In this document: positions 28,550 through 37,181 of the stretch, one piece after another | How the letters are laid out: the number at the start of each line of letters is the position of its first letter | How positions within the stretch are numbered: the stretch's first letter is position 1 | Assembly: GCF_024612015.1 (NCBI RefSeq) | Contig: NZ_CP102512.1 | Coordinates: 992,001-1,056,000, forward strand | DNA: 64,000 nucleotides | Reading direction: 5' to 3' | Source of the DNA: Streptomyces sp. CA-210063 | Lineage (GTDB): Bacteria; Actinomycetota; Actinomycetes; Streptomycetales; Streptomycetaceae | Translations under genes and position numbers: made by a program | The notes under the pieces: model-generated | The model's input: the letters and a program-made list of their open reading frames with translations, nothing else | Databases searched by the model: none | What the model was told of the DNA's origin: nothing

Positions 28550-29989
28550 TCATCGCACGGGCACCACGAGGTACTGGTACTCCAGGAACTCGTCGATCCC
28601 GACCCGGCCGCCCTCGCGGCCCAGTCCGGACTGCTTGACGCCGCCGAACGGGGCGGCCGGGTTGGAGACGAGACCGGTGTTGAGGCCGACCATGCCGACC
28701 TCCAGGCGTTCGCTGACGCTCAGGGCACGGTCCAGGCCCTCGGTGAAGACGTAGCCGACGAGGCCCCAGGGGGTGTCGTTGGCCCGGCGCACGACCTCGT
28801 CCGCGTCGTCGAAGGTGAGGATCGCCGCGACGGGGCCGAAGATCTCCGTGTCCATCAGGCGGCTGTCGGAGGCGACGTCCGTGAGCACGGTCGGCGGGTA
28901 GAAGCAGCCCGGCCCCTCGGGTGTACGGCCGCCGACGAGCACCCGCGCGCCGCGCTCCACCGCGTCGGCCACGAGTTCCTCGACCTTGGCCCGTCCGACC
29001 CTGTCGATCAGCGGGCCGACGTCGACGCCGTCCCGGGTGCCGGGGCCCACGACCAGCGCGCCCATGCGCTCGGCCAGACGCCGCCCGAACTCCTCCACCA
29101 CGGAGGTGTGGACAAAGAACCGGTTGGCCGCCGTGCACGCCTCGCCCATGTTGCGCATCTTGGCGACCATCGCGCCGTCGACCGCCTTGTCCAGGTCGGC
29201 GTCCTCGAAGACGATGAACGGCGCGTTCCCGCCCAGCTCCATCGAGGTCCGGACCACCGCCTCCGCGCTCTGGGCGAGCAGCAGCCGCCCGACCTGCGTG
29301 GAGCCGGTGAAGGAGAGCTTGCGAATCCGCCCGCCGCGCAGGAGCGGTTCACACACCTCCCCCGCACGGGAGGTGGTGACGACGTTCAGCACGCCGTCCG
29401 GCAGCCCGGCCTCCTTGAGGATCGCGGCGAGAGCCAGGCTGGACAGCGGGGTCTGCGGGGCCGGCTTGAGCACCATCGTGCAGCCCGCGGCGATCGCCGG
29501 GCCGATCTTGCGGGTGCCCATGGCCAGCGGGAAGTTCCACGGGGTGATCAGCAGACAGGGGCCGACCGGGCGGCGGGAGAGCAGCATGCGGTTGCGGCCG
29601 TCGGGCAGGACGCCGTTGCCGCCCTCGATACGGACGGCCTCCTCGGAGAACCAGCGGAAGAACTCGGCCGCGTACGCCACCTCTCCCCTGGCCTCGGCCA
29701 GCGGCTTGCCCATCTCGGACGTCATCAAGTGGGCGAGTTCGTCGGTACGGTCGAGGATGATCTCGTATGCCCGGCGCAGGATCTCACTCCGGGCGCGGGG
29801 CGCCGTACGGGCCCACTCCTCCTGCGCCTGGACGGCCGCCTCCTCCGCGCGCTGGGCGTCCTTGGCGCCGGCGTCGGCGACATGGCAGAGGATCTCACCG
29901 GTCGCGGGGTCGTCGACGGGCATGGTGGCGCCGTCCGCGGCGTCCACCCAGGCCCCGCCGATGAACAACTGCGTGGGTGTGTCGGTCAT
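28550..29989 (-). CDS. Aldehyde dehydrogenase, succinate-semialdehyde dehydrogenase-like
   Basis: A 479-residue NAD(P)-dependent dehydrogenase. Signatures: ITPWNFPLAMGTRKIGPAIA, FTGSTQVGRLL, base Glu in MELGGNAP and nucleophile Cys in MGEACTAANR. The pattern is that of GabD-type succinate-semialdehyde dehydrogenases. The start ATG overlaps the stop of the upstream FAD/Fe-S gene (ATGA). As last gene of a unit that begins with a class III aminotransferase, it most likely oxidises the semialdehyde made from a 4- or 5-carbon omega-amino acid. It is distinct in sequence from the aldehyde dehydrogenase at 16.2 kb. Confidence 0.9.
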   Translation of the reverse strand: MTDTPTQLFIGGAWVDAADGATMPVDDPATGEILCHVADAGAKDAQRAEEAAVQAQEEWARTAPRARSEILRRAYEIILDRTDELAHLMTSEMGKPLAEARGEVAYAAEFFRWFSEEAVRIEGGNGVLPDGRNRMLLSRRPVGPCLLITPWNFPLAMGTRKIGPAIAAGCTMVLKPAPQTPLSSLALAAILKEAGLPDGVLNVVTTSRAGEVCEPLLRGGRIRKLSFTGSTQVGRLLLAQSAEAVVRTSMELGGNAPFIVFEDADLDKAVDGAMVAKMRNMGEACTAANRFFVHTSVVEEFGRRLAERMGALVVGPGTRDGVDVGPLIDRVGRAKVEELVADAVERGARVLVGGRTPEGPGCFYPPTVLTDVASDSRLMDTEIFGPVAAILTFDDADEVVRRANDTPWGLVGYVFTEGLDRALSVSERLEVGMVGLNTGLVSNPAAPFGGVKQSGLGREGGRVGIDEFLEYQYLVVPVR

Positions 29990-32880
29990 GGGGTTCCTCC
30001 TGGTTGAGCGGCTTGATCGGCAGCGGGGTCGAGGAGTTCCGCCAGGTGCAGGGCGCGGATGCCCCGGTCACCGGCGAGATGGTCGATCTGGGTGGCGCAG
30101 CTGAAGCCGTCGGCCACCACGACCGTCGCCGCGGCCTGGTCGACGGCGTCGAGGCGTGGCTTCAGGGCCAGGTCGGCGACGGCCATCGAGGTGTCGTAGT
30201 GCTGCTCCTCGAAGCCGAAGTTCCCGGCGAGTCCGCAGCAGCCCTCCGCCTCGTCGACCTTCCGTACGCCGAGGCGGCCGAGCAGATCGCGGGGGTGACG
30301 GCCCTTGAAGGTGGCGTACTCGTGGCAGTGGGTCTGCAGGACGACGTTGTCCGGCAGCTCCGGCGGGGTCCAGTCCGGCGCGGCCAGGTCGGTCAGGGCG
30401 CCGGTGAGGGTGTGGACGCGGGCCGCGACGCGCTGGGCGGCGTCGGTGCCGAGCAGTTCGGGCACATCGCGTTTGAGGGCGGCGGCGCAGCTGGGTTCGG
30501 CCACGACGATGGGCCGGTCGTCGCCGTTGTCCAGGTGGGCGACCGTACGGGCCATGACGCGGCGCGCGGTGGACAACTGCCCGGTGCTGACCCAGGTCAG
30601 GCCGCAGCACAGACCGTCCTCCGCCGTGCAGGGAATGCCGGCGTCGGCGAGCACGCGACTCGCGGCACCCGCCACCTCGGGGCGGAAGGCGCGGGTGAAG
30701 CTGTCGACGAAGAGCAGGGCCTTCGCCGGTGCGTCCGTCTTCGCCGCCCGCAGGACCTCGCGCCGGGCGCGACGGGAGGCGAAAGCCGGGATCCGGCGCT
30801 CGGTGGTCACGCCGCCGAGGCGGGCGAGCAGCTTGCCGACCGGTCCGCGTAGCAGGGCGTTGAGAGGTCGGGCGGCGAATCCTGCGAGGGCGGAGGTCAG
30901 CGGCAGCCAGCCCAGTGAGTAGTGGGAACGGGGCCGGAGCCTGCCCTTGTAGTGCTGGTGCAGGAACTCCGCCTTGTACGTGGCCATGTCGACGCCGACC
31001 GGGCAGTCGCTGGAGCACGCCTTGCAGGACAGGCACAGGTCGACGGCGTCGCGCACCTCCGTCGAGCGCCAGCCGTCCTGGACCGTGCCGCCCCGCACCA
31101 TCTCCTGGAGCAGGCGGGCCCGGCCCCGGGTGGAGTCGTTCTCCTCGCCCGTGGCCCGGTAGCTGGGACACATCACACCGCCCGTGTCACTGCGACAGCG
31201 GCCGACTCCGACGCAGCGGCGTACGGCGCCGGCGAAGCCCTCCTCGTCGTGCGGGAAGGTGAACGTCGTTTCGAGGAGCGGGAGTTCACGCAGTGCCAGG
31301 TCGGCATCGAGCGGGGCCGGGGCCACGATGACGCCGGGGTTGAGCAGCCCCTCGGGGTCGAAGATCTCCTTGAAGGCGGCGAACGCCCGGATCATCCGGT
31401 GGCTGTACATGACCGCCAGCAGCTCACCGCGCGCCCGCCCGTCACCGTGCTCGCCCGACAGCGAGCCGCCGTGCTCGACGACCAGGGCCGCGGCTTCGGC
31501 CAGGAAGCGGCGGGTCGCAGCCCGGCCGGTGTCCGTGGCGAGGTCGAAGTCGATGCGCACATGGACACAGCCCGCGCCGAAGTGCCCGTACAGCACACCG
31601 GTCAGGCCGTGGGAGGCGAGCAGCTTGCGGAAGTCCCGCAGGTAGGCGGCCAGGTTCTCGGGCGCGACCGCCGCGTCCTCCCAGCCGGGCCAGGACTCTC
31701 CCCCGTCCACCAAGCGGGCGGCGAGCCCGGCCCCGTCCTCGCGGACCCGCCACAGGGAGCGCCGCTCGGCCGGGGTCCGCACGACCCGTCCGCCGGTCGT
31801 CCGGCCCTGTGCCTTGAGCACGTCCAGCAGTTCGGCGGCGCGGGCGTCGACCGCCGTCCGGTCGTCGCCGTCGAGTTCGACGTAGAGCCAGGCCCGCCCC
31901 TCGGGCAGTCCGGTCACGGAGTCCGGGCCGCGCCGGGCGCGCATGGTGGCGACGATCGCCTCGTCCATGCCCTCCACGGCGGTGGGGTTCCAGCGCAGGA
32001 TCTCGGGGACGTCCTCGGCGGCGTCCACGACATCGTCGTAGCCGAGCGTCAGCAGCGTGGAAGCCGGTGCGGTCGCCACCAGGCGGACCGTCGCGGCGGT
32101 GACGACCGCACAGGAGCCCTCGGTGCCGACCAGGGCGCGGGCCATGTCGAAGCCGTGCTCGGGCAGCAGACGGTGCAGCTGGTAGCCGGAGACCTGGCGC
32201 GGGATGCGGCCCAGTTCGGTGCGGATCGGCGCCAGGTTGGCGTCGATCAGGCGGCGTACGTCCGCTTCCAGGCGGGCGACACGCTGGGCGGCGTCCTCGT
32301 CGGCCGGGTCGGCGGCGCGCAGGCCGCTGCGGTCGGCGACGGCCCGCACCCCGTCGGCCGTCACGATCTCCAGCGCCTCGATGTGGCCGCTGGTACGCCC
32401 GTGCCGCACCGACCGGTTGCCGCACGCGTCGTTGCCGATCATGCCGCCGAGGGTGCAGCGGCTGTGCGAGGAGGGGTCGGGGCCGAAGGTGAGCCCGTGC
32501 GGGGCGGTCGCGCCGCGCAGCGCGTCCAGGATCACGCCGGCCTCGACACGTGCGGTGCTCGCGACCGGGTCGATGTCCAGGATCCGGTTCATGTACCGGG
32601 AGAAGTCCAGGACGACGCCCGGTCCGACGGCGTTGCCCGCCATGCTGGTGCCGCCGCCGCGCGCGGTGATGGGGACGCCCGCCTCCCGGCAGGCCCGCAC
32701 CACCGCGACCACGTCGTCGGCGCTGCGGGGGAACACCACGGCCCGCGGCGGGACCCGGTAGTTGGAGGCGTCGTAGGCGTAGGGACCGGTGGAGCCCGGG
32801 CCGGTCTCCACCCGCAGGCCGGGAGCGCTCTCGTGGAGCCGCGCGACCAGCGGCTCCAGGGCCGTGGTGGTGTCCGTCAT
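29986..32880 (-). CDS. FAD-linked oxidase fused to a 4Fe-4S/CCG-domain dehydrogenase (GlcD-GlcF-like, D-2-hydroxyacid dehydrogenase type)
   Basis: A 964-residue two-part enzyme. The N-terminal half has the PCMH-type FAD domain (residues about 35-280; ARGGGTSMAGNA and GMIGNDACGNRS) and the FAD-oxidase C-terminal domain ending with GSLSGEHGDGRARGE. The second half carries iron-sulfur cysteine sets (CVGVGRCRS, CLSCKACSSDCP) and two CCG motifs (GLCCGLTW and EGCCGLAG). Such fusions oxidise D-lactate, D-2-hydroxyglutarate or similar hydroxyacids and pass electrons to the quinone pool. The start ATG overlaps the end of the aminotransferase gene and the stop overlaps the next start, so all three are one operon. 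It may reclaim a hydroxyacid by-product of the pathway; the substrate is inferred only. Confidence 0.9.
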   Translation of the reverse strand: MTDTTTALEPLVARLHESAPGLRVETGPGSTGPYAYDASNYRVPPRAVVFPRSADDVVAVVRACREAGVPITARGGGTSMAGNAVGPGVVLDFSRYMNRILDIDPVASTARVEAGVILDALRGATAPHGLTFGPDPSSHSRCTLGGMIGNDACGNRSVRHGRTSGHIEALEIVTADGVRAVADRSGLRAADPADEDAAQRVARLEADVRRLIDANLAPIRTELGRIPRQVSGYQLHRLLPEHGFDMARALVGTEGSCAVVTAATVRLVATAPASTLLTLGYDDVVDAAEDVPEILRWNPTAVEGMDEAIVATMRARRGPDSVTGLPEGRAWLYVELDGDDRTAVDARAAELLDVLKAQGRTTGGRVVRTPAERRSLWRVREDGAGLAARLVDGGESWPGWEDAAVAPENLAAYLRDFRKLLASHGLTGVLYGHFGAGCVHVRIDFDLATDTGRAATRRFLAEAAALVVEHGGSLSGEHGDGRARGELLAVMYSHRMIRAFAAFKEIFDPEGLLNPGVIVAPAPLDADLALRELPLLETTFTFPHDEEGFAGAVRRCVGVGRCRSDTGGVMCPSYRATGEENDSTRGRARLLQEMVRGGTVQDGWRSTEVRDAVDLCLSCKACSSDCPVGVDMATYKAEFLHQHYKGRLRPRSHYSLGWLPLTSALAGFAARPLNALLRGPVGKLLARLGGVTTERRIPAFASRRARREVLRAAKTDAPAKALLFVDSFTRAFRPEVAGAASRVLADAGIPCTAEDGLCCGLTWVSTGQLSTARRVMARTVAHLDNGDDRPIVVAEPSCAAALKRDVPELLGTDAAQRVAARVHTLTGALTDLAAPDWTPPELPDNVVLQTHCHEYATFKGRHPRDLLGRLGVRKVDEAEGCCGLAGNFGFEEQHYDTSMAVADLALKPRLDAVDQAAATVVVADGFSCATQIDHLAGDRGIRALHLAELLDPAADQAAQPGGTP

Positions 32881-34145
32881 CGCCGTGCCGCTCCCGATGT
32901 GCCGGCCTCCACCGCGGTCGCCCACGCCTGGAGGCCCTCGTCCACCGCGGTCTCGTCGATGACGAGCGCCGGGATCATGCGTACGACCTGGTTCCAGGCC
33001 CCGCACAGCAGCAGGAGCAGGCCCTCGTCGACGGCGGCGCGCTGCACGCGGGCGGCGGTCTCGGGGTCGGGGCTGCCGTCCTCGGTGACGAACTCGGTGG
33101 CCAGCATCAGCCCGAGGCCCCGCACGTCGCCGATGCCCTGCGTGCGGTCGGCCACCGCCTCCAGACCCTGGCGCAGCCGCTCGCCCATGGCCTCGGCGTT
33201 CTCCACGAGCTTCTCGTCGCGTACGACGTCGAGGGTGGCGCAGGCAGCCGCGCAGGCGACGGCGTTGGCGCCGTACGTACCGCCCTGCGAGCCGGGCCAT
33301 GCCTTGGTCATCAGCTCCTCGGAGGCGGCGATGCCGGACAGCGGGAAGCCGCTGGCCAGGCCCTTGGCGGTGACGAGGATGTCCGGGGTGACGCCGAAGT
33401 GGTCGTGGCCCCAGAAGCGGCCGGTGCGGCCGACGCCGGTCTGCACCTCGTCCAGGATCAGCAGGAAGCCGTGGCGGTCGGCCCGCTCCCGCAGCCCCTC
33501 CATGAACGCGCGGGTGGCGGGCACGTAGCCGCCCTCCCCCAGCACCGGCTCGACGATGATCGCGGCCGTGTCGGCGGGCGAGGAGATCGTCTGGAGGGTG
33601 TAGTCCAGCTCCTTCAGGGCGAAGCGGGTCGCGGTCTCCTCGTCCCAGCCGTAGCGGTAGGCCGTCGGGAAGGGGGTGACGACGACGCCGCTCATCAGCG
33701 GGGAGAAGCCGGACCGGAAGCGGGTGCCGGACGTCGTCATGGAGGCGGCGGCGACCGTGCGGCCGTGGAAGCCGCCGTGGCAGACGATGACGTTCGGGCG
33801 GCCGGTGGCCTGGCGGGCCAGCCGCAGCGCGGCCTCGACGGCCTCGCTGCCGGAGTTGGTGAAGAACAGGCTGTCCAGGCCGGTCGGCAGCACCTCGCCG
33901 AGCTTCTCGACGAGGCGCCGCAGCGGCTGGTGCATGACGGTCGTGTACTGGCCGTGGACGAGCGTGCCCACCTGCTCCTGGGCGGCCGCCACGACCTTGG
34001 GGTGGCAGTGCCCGGTGCTGGTGACGCCGATGCCGGCGGTGAAGTCGAGGTAGCGGCGGCCGTCCTCGCCGTAGAGGTGGACGCCCTCGCCCCGGACCGC
34101 CACCACGGGCGTGGCCTGGCGAAGGTGCGGCGACAGTGCGGTCAT
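32877..34145 (-). CDS. Class III aminotransferase, 4-aminobutyrate aminotransferase-like
   Basis: A 422-residue PLP enzyme, first gene of a three-gene operon. FFTNSGSEAVEAALRLA binds phosphate, LDEVQTGVGRTG holds the PLP aspartate, and ILVTAKGLASGFP contains the catalytic lysine. It most resembles GabT/omega-amino acid transaminases. ATG 34145 is preceded by GGGAGACGAAC; longer in-frame starts lack a ribosome site. It is divergent from the PucR regulator gene, an arrangement seen for polyamine and GABA catabolism in streptomycetes, so GABA or 5-aminovalerate are reasonable substrate guesses. Confidence 0.88.
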   Translation of the reverse strand: MTALSPHLRQATPVVAVRGEGVHLYGEDGRRYLDFTAGIGVTSTGHCHPKVVAAAQEQVGTLVHGQYTTVMHQPLRRLVEKLGEVLPTGLDSLFFTNSGSEAVEAALRLARQATGRPNVIVCHGGFHGRTVAAASMTTSGTRFRSGFSPLMSGVVVTPFPTAYRYGWDEETATRFALKELDYTLQTISSPADTAAIIVEPVLGEGGYVPATRAFMEGLRERADRHGFLLILDEVQTGVGRTGRFWGHDHFGVTPDILVTAKGLASGFPLSGIAASEELMTKAWPGSQGGTYGANAVACAAACATLDVVRDEKLVENAEAMGERLRQGLEAVADRTQGIGDVRGLGLMLATEFVTEDGSPDPETAARVQRAAVDEGLLLLLCGAWNQVVRMIPALVIDETAVDEGLQAWATAVEAGTSGAARR

Positions 34146-34339
34146 GTTCGTCTCCCGGCGGGTTCGGCGGTCTGCTCCGGTCTCCCTGAGCATGTCCGCG
34201 GGCCGGGGCGGCGCCAACGCGCGATCTGTCCGGCCGCGACGCGGTATCCGGACGTTGTGTCAGGCGCGCCGGGCCCGCTTCCCCTCCCGTCTTCCTCGCA
34301 GGCGCGCTCTCAGGGCTCTTGCGCAGGTCAGCGAGGCTT

Positions 34340-34350
34340 GTCACAGTGAC
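34340..34350. promoter_or_regulatory. Candidate operator in the aminotransferase/pucR divergent region
   Basis: A perfect 11-base dyad GTCAC-A-GTGAC sits 54 bases before the pucR start, followed by a CCCCGA-ACGC-TCGGGG hairpin at 34359-34374. The 259-base divergent region has no other clear motif. Assignment to PucR binding is a guess from position. Confidence 0.3.
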
Positions 34351-34404
34351 GGGGCACTCCCCGAACGCTCGGGGTCAGCGAGCAGGGACCCCCAGGGAGG
34401 CACC

Positions 34405-36117
34405 GTGAGCGAGAACCACCACACGGCTCCAGGGCCCGACGCCGACGGCCCTGACACCTCCGTTCCGGGAGCGGACCTGGATGCCGTCGGCCGTCCGCTC
34501 ACCGTGGGCGACGCCCTGACCCTCCCCGTCCTGGCCGCGGGGCAGCCCCAGGTCGTCACCGGCACGGCCCGGCTCGACCGCCCCGTCCGCTGGGTCCACA
34601 TCACCGAGCTGACCGATCCCGCCTCCTTCCTCAAGGGCGGCGAACTCGTCCTGACCACCGGCATGCCCCTGCCCGAAAGCCCCGCCGGCGTCCGTCGTTA
34701 CGTCGACGAACTCGCCGACGTCGGCGCGGCGGCCCTGGTCATCGAACTGGTCCGCCGCTACCACCGCCCGCCCGAGGCTCTGGTCCACGCCTGCCAGGCC
34801 CGCGGCCTCCCCCTCGTCACCCTGGCCAAGGACGTCAACTTCCTGGAGGTCACCCAGGTCGTCCACGCCCTCATCCTCGGCAACCAGGCCGAGGTGATGC
34901 GGCGGACCCAGCGCGTCCACGAGGCATTCAGCGCCCTCACCCTGCGCGGCGCCGGACCCCAGGACGTCGTACGTGCCGCCGCCGAGATGAGCGGCCACAC
35001 CGTCGTACTGGAGAACCTGGTCCACCAGGCACTCATCTGCGAGCCCTCCGGCGACACGGTCGGGGCGGCGCTCACCGACTGGGAACAGCGGTCCCGGGCG
35101 ACGCGGCCCGTCCACCACACCTCCGTCTCCGGTCCCGAGGGCTGGCTCGTGGCCCCCGTGGAGTACCAGGGTGAACGCTGGGGCAGGGTGGCCATGCTCC
35201 CCGCGTCACCCGGGCCGGCCGCTCCCTCGCCCTTCGGCCCGTTCGGCCGGTTCGGACCGTTCGGCTCCGAAGACGTGACGGTCCTGGAGAGAACCGCGAT
35301 GGCCCTCACCATCGCCCGCCTCACCCACCCCACCCCGTGGGAACGCGCCGCACACCGCGGCGTCCTGCGCGACCTCGTCGAACAGCGCCACGGCTCGCCC
35401 GCGGACGCCGACGCCCGGGTCGCCGCGCTGGGACTGCCCACGCAGGACTCCCGCTTCGTCGCCGTGCTCGTGGACGTCCCTCACGAGGACGAGACGGCGA
35501 AGGCGGAGGAACTCCTCTCCGAGGAGCTGAGGAAGAAGGGAACACAGGCCCTCCTCGGCCTCCTCGGACCGCCCCGCCTCGGCATCCTCCTGTCCCTGCG
35601 CCCGGACCAGCCGTGGCGACCCGTCGTCGAAGATCTGAGCCGCACCGCACTCGACCTGGTGCCGGGGACGACGGTGAGTGCGGGCAGTGAGGCGACCGAC
35701 CTCACCGGCGTCGCTCGCTCCTTCCGCGACGCGACCCGCGTCGCCGAGGCGACCGAGCCCGGCCGGCCGCTCCCGACGGGACGCTCCTACCACGAACGAT
35801 CCGACATCGGCCTGCGCCGTCTCCTCTTCGCACTCCGCGAAGACACCCGGATCCAGGACTACGCCGAACGCCGGCTCGGCCGACTCGCCGACCACGATGC
35901 CCGCCACGGCACGGACCTGCTGACCACCTTGCGCCACTACCTGGACGCGGCAGGCAACAAGACCGTGGCCGCCCGCTCCGGCGGCCTGTCCCGCGAGACC
36001 GTCTACCAACGCCTGCGCACCATCGAGCGGATCCTCGACTGCGACCTCGAATCCGGCGAGCAACGCACCGAACTGCACGTGGCCCTCACAGCGCTCGACG
36101 TCCTGCGGGTGCGCTGA
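34405..36117 (+). CDS. PucR-family transcriptional regulator
   Basis: A 570-residue regulator. The N-terminal PucR domain (about residues 30-150) includes GTARLDRPVRWVHITELTDP and FLKGGELVLTTGMPLPES. A central GGDEF-like linker domain follows, and the C-terminal HTH_30 domain (about residues 505-565) reads DAAGNKTVAARSGGLSRETV then YQRLRTIERIL. GTG 34405 follows AGGGAGG. The family senses purine, polyamine or GABA-pathway compounds; a related regulator controls polyamine use in Streptomyces coelicolor. Its divergent position points to control of the adjacent aminotransferase operon. Confidence 0.9.
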   Translation: MSENHHTAPGPDADGPDTSVPGADLDAVGRPLTVGDALTLPVLAAGQPQVVTGTARLDRPVRWVHITELTDPASFLKGGELVLTTGMPLPESPAGVRRYVDELADVGAAALVIELVRRYHRPPEALVHACQARGLPLVTLAKDVNFLEVTQVVHALILGNQAEVMRRTQRVHEAFSALTLRGAGPQDVVRAAAEMSGHTVVLENLVHQALICEPSGDTVGAALTDWEQRSRATRPVHHTSVSGPEGWLVAPVEYQGERWGRVAMLPASPGPAAPSPFGPFGRFGPFGSEDVTVLERTAMALTIARLTHPTPWERAAHRGVLRDLVEQRHGSPADADARVAALGLPTQDSRFVAVLVDVPHEDETAKAEELLSEELRKKGTQALLGLLGPPRLGILLSLRPDQPWRPVVEDLSRTALDLVPGTTVSAGSEATDLTGVARSFRDATRVAEATEPGRPLPTGRSYHERSDIGLRRLLFALREDTRIQDYAERRLGRLADHDARHGTDLLTTLRHYLDAAGNKTVAARSGGLSRETVYQRLRTIERILDCDLESGEQRTELHVALTALDVLRVR

Positions 36118-36136
36118 GATTCCCCAAGAATGACCA

Positions 36137-36170
36137 AAGGGCTGTCTCGGATTGCTCCGAAACAGCCCCT
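36137..36170. terminator. Hairpin terminator after pucR and the tRNA gene
   Basis: AAGGGCTGTCTCGG (36137-36150) pairs with CCGAAACAGCCCCT (36157-36170) with one mismatch around a six-base loop. It lies 20 bases after the pucR stop and 20 bases beyond the 3' end of the oppositely oriented tRNA gene, so it can serve both. Confidence 0.75.
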
Positions 36171-36189
36171 GAGCTGCGACTCCTTCGAG

Positions 36190-36263
<74 letters not shown>

Positions 36264-36379
36264 TTGCCCGTCTGACCTGGGGTTTCCCCTGGTTGAACGC
36301 GCACGGAAACAATACCGCACTCGGGCCGGTGGTCGCGCACCCGTTATCGGCGGGGGCGCCGGGCATCCTCCGCCGCCGC

Positions 36380-36410
36380 TTGACCTGAAGTTCGGTTGAG
36401 GTTGCAACGT
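36380..36410 (+). promoter_or_regulatory. MerR/SoxR-type promoter of the transketolase genes
   Basis: TTGACC (36380-36385) is followed by a near-palindrome CCTGAAGTTCGGTTGAGG (36384-36401) spanning the spacer, closely like known SoxR boxes. A 19-base spacer would put a weak -10 (CAACGT) at 36405-36410 and the transcript start at about 36417-36418, the first base of the ATG. No Shine-Dalgarno sequence is present, so the mRNA is probably leaderless. Confidence 0.6.
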
Positions 36411-36417
36411 CGTCGGT

Positions 36418-37119
36418 ATGACGACGACAGCGGAGCGTACGTACGGGTTCGCGGATCTGCCCCTGCTGATGGGGCTGCTGACGGGCGACGAGAAGCACGG
36501 GCCGGCGGCCACTTCCACGCTGGACGTGCTGTGGGTGCTCTACGACCGGGTGCTGCGGATGGGGCCGGGGCGGATGGCGGACCCGGAGCGGGACCGGTTC
36601 CTGTTGTCCAAGGGGCACGGGCCGATGGCGTACTACGCGGTGCTGGCGGCCAAGGGCTTCCTGCCGGTCGGCTGGCTGCCGGGCTTCGGCTCGTACGACT
36701 CGCCGCTCGGCCACCATCCGGACCGGGTGCTGGTGCCGGGCGCCGAGATCGGCAGCGGGTCGCTCGGGCACGGGCTGCCGATCGCGGTCGGGACGGCGCT
36801 CGGGCTGCGGGCCCAGGGGCGGGTCGGCCCGGCGGTGTGGGTGCTGATCGGGGACGCGGAGCTGGACGAGGGCAGCAATCACGAGGCGATCGCGTACGCC
36901 GGACCGGCCGGGCTCGACCGGCTGCATACGGTCGTGATCGACAACTCCTCCGCCAGCCATGCCCTGCCGGGCGGGATCGCCGCACGGTTCGAGGCGGCGG
37001 GCTGGTCCGCCGAGACCGTGGACGGACGGGACCACGAGGCGCTGCACACCGCCTTCACCGCGCCGCATCCGGGGCGGCCACGGGTCGTGGTGGCCCGCGT
37101 CGAGCCGAAGAACGCCTGA
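36418..37119 (+). CDS. Transketolase-like protein, N-terminal (TPP-binding) subunit
   Basis: A 233-residue protein equal to the N-terminal third of transketolase. It has the thiamin diphosphate motif GDAELDEGSNHEA (about residues 142-154), KGHGPMAYYAVLA with a catalytic histidine, and GSGSLGHGLPIAVG. It needs the following gene product to form the active site; together they should transfer two-carbon ketol units from ketose phosphates or a related substrate. Split transketolases often serve special pathways rather than the pentose phosphate pathway. The start codon coincides with the predicted transcript start of a SoxR/MerR-like promoter. Confidence 0.88.
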   Translation: MTTTAERTYGFADLPLLMGLLTGDEKHGPAATSTLDVLWVLYDRVLRMGPGRMADPERDRFLLSKGHGPMAYYAVLAAKGFLPVGWLPGFGSYDSPLGHHPDRVLVPGAEIGSGSLGHGLPIAVGTALGLRAQGRVGPAVWVLIGDAELDEGSNHEAIAYAGPAGLDRLHTVVIDNSSASHALPGGIAARFEAAGWSAETVDGRDHEALHTAFTAPHPGRPRVVVARVEPKNA

Positions 37120-37181
37120 GCTCCCACAGCCGCTCGCCTCCTCGGACCCTGTCCCGCCTCCCCCGAAAGGAAATCGACCTC

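Noticed and set aside
30922..33528. An 868-codon plus-strand open frame over the FAD/Fe-S dehydrogenase and aminotransferase
   Set aside because: Antisense shadow of two genes with clear catalytic motifs.
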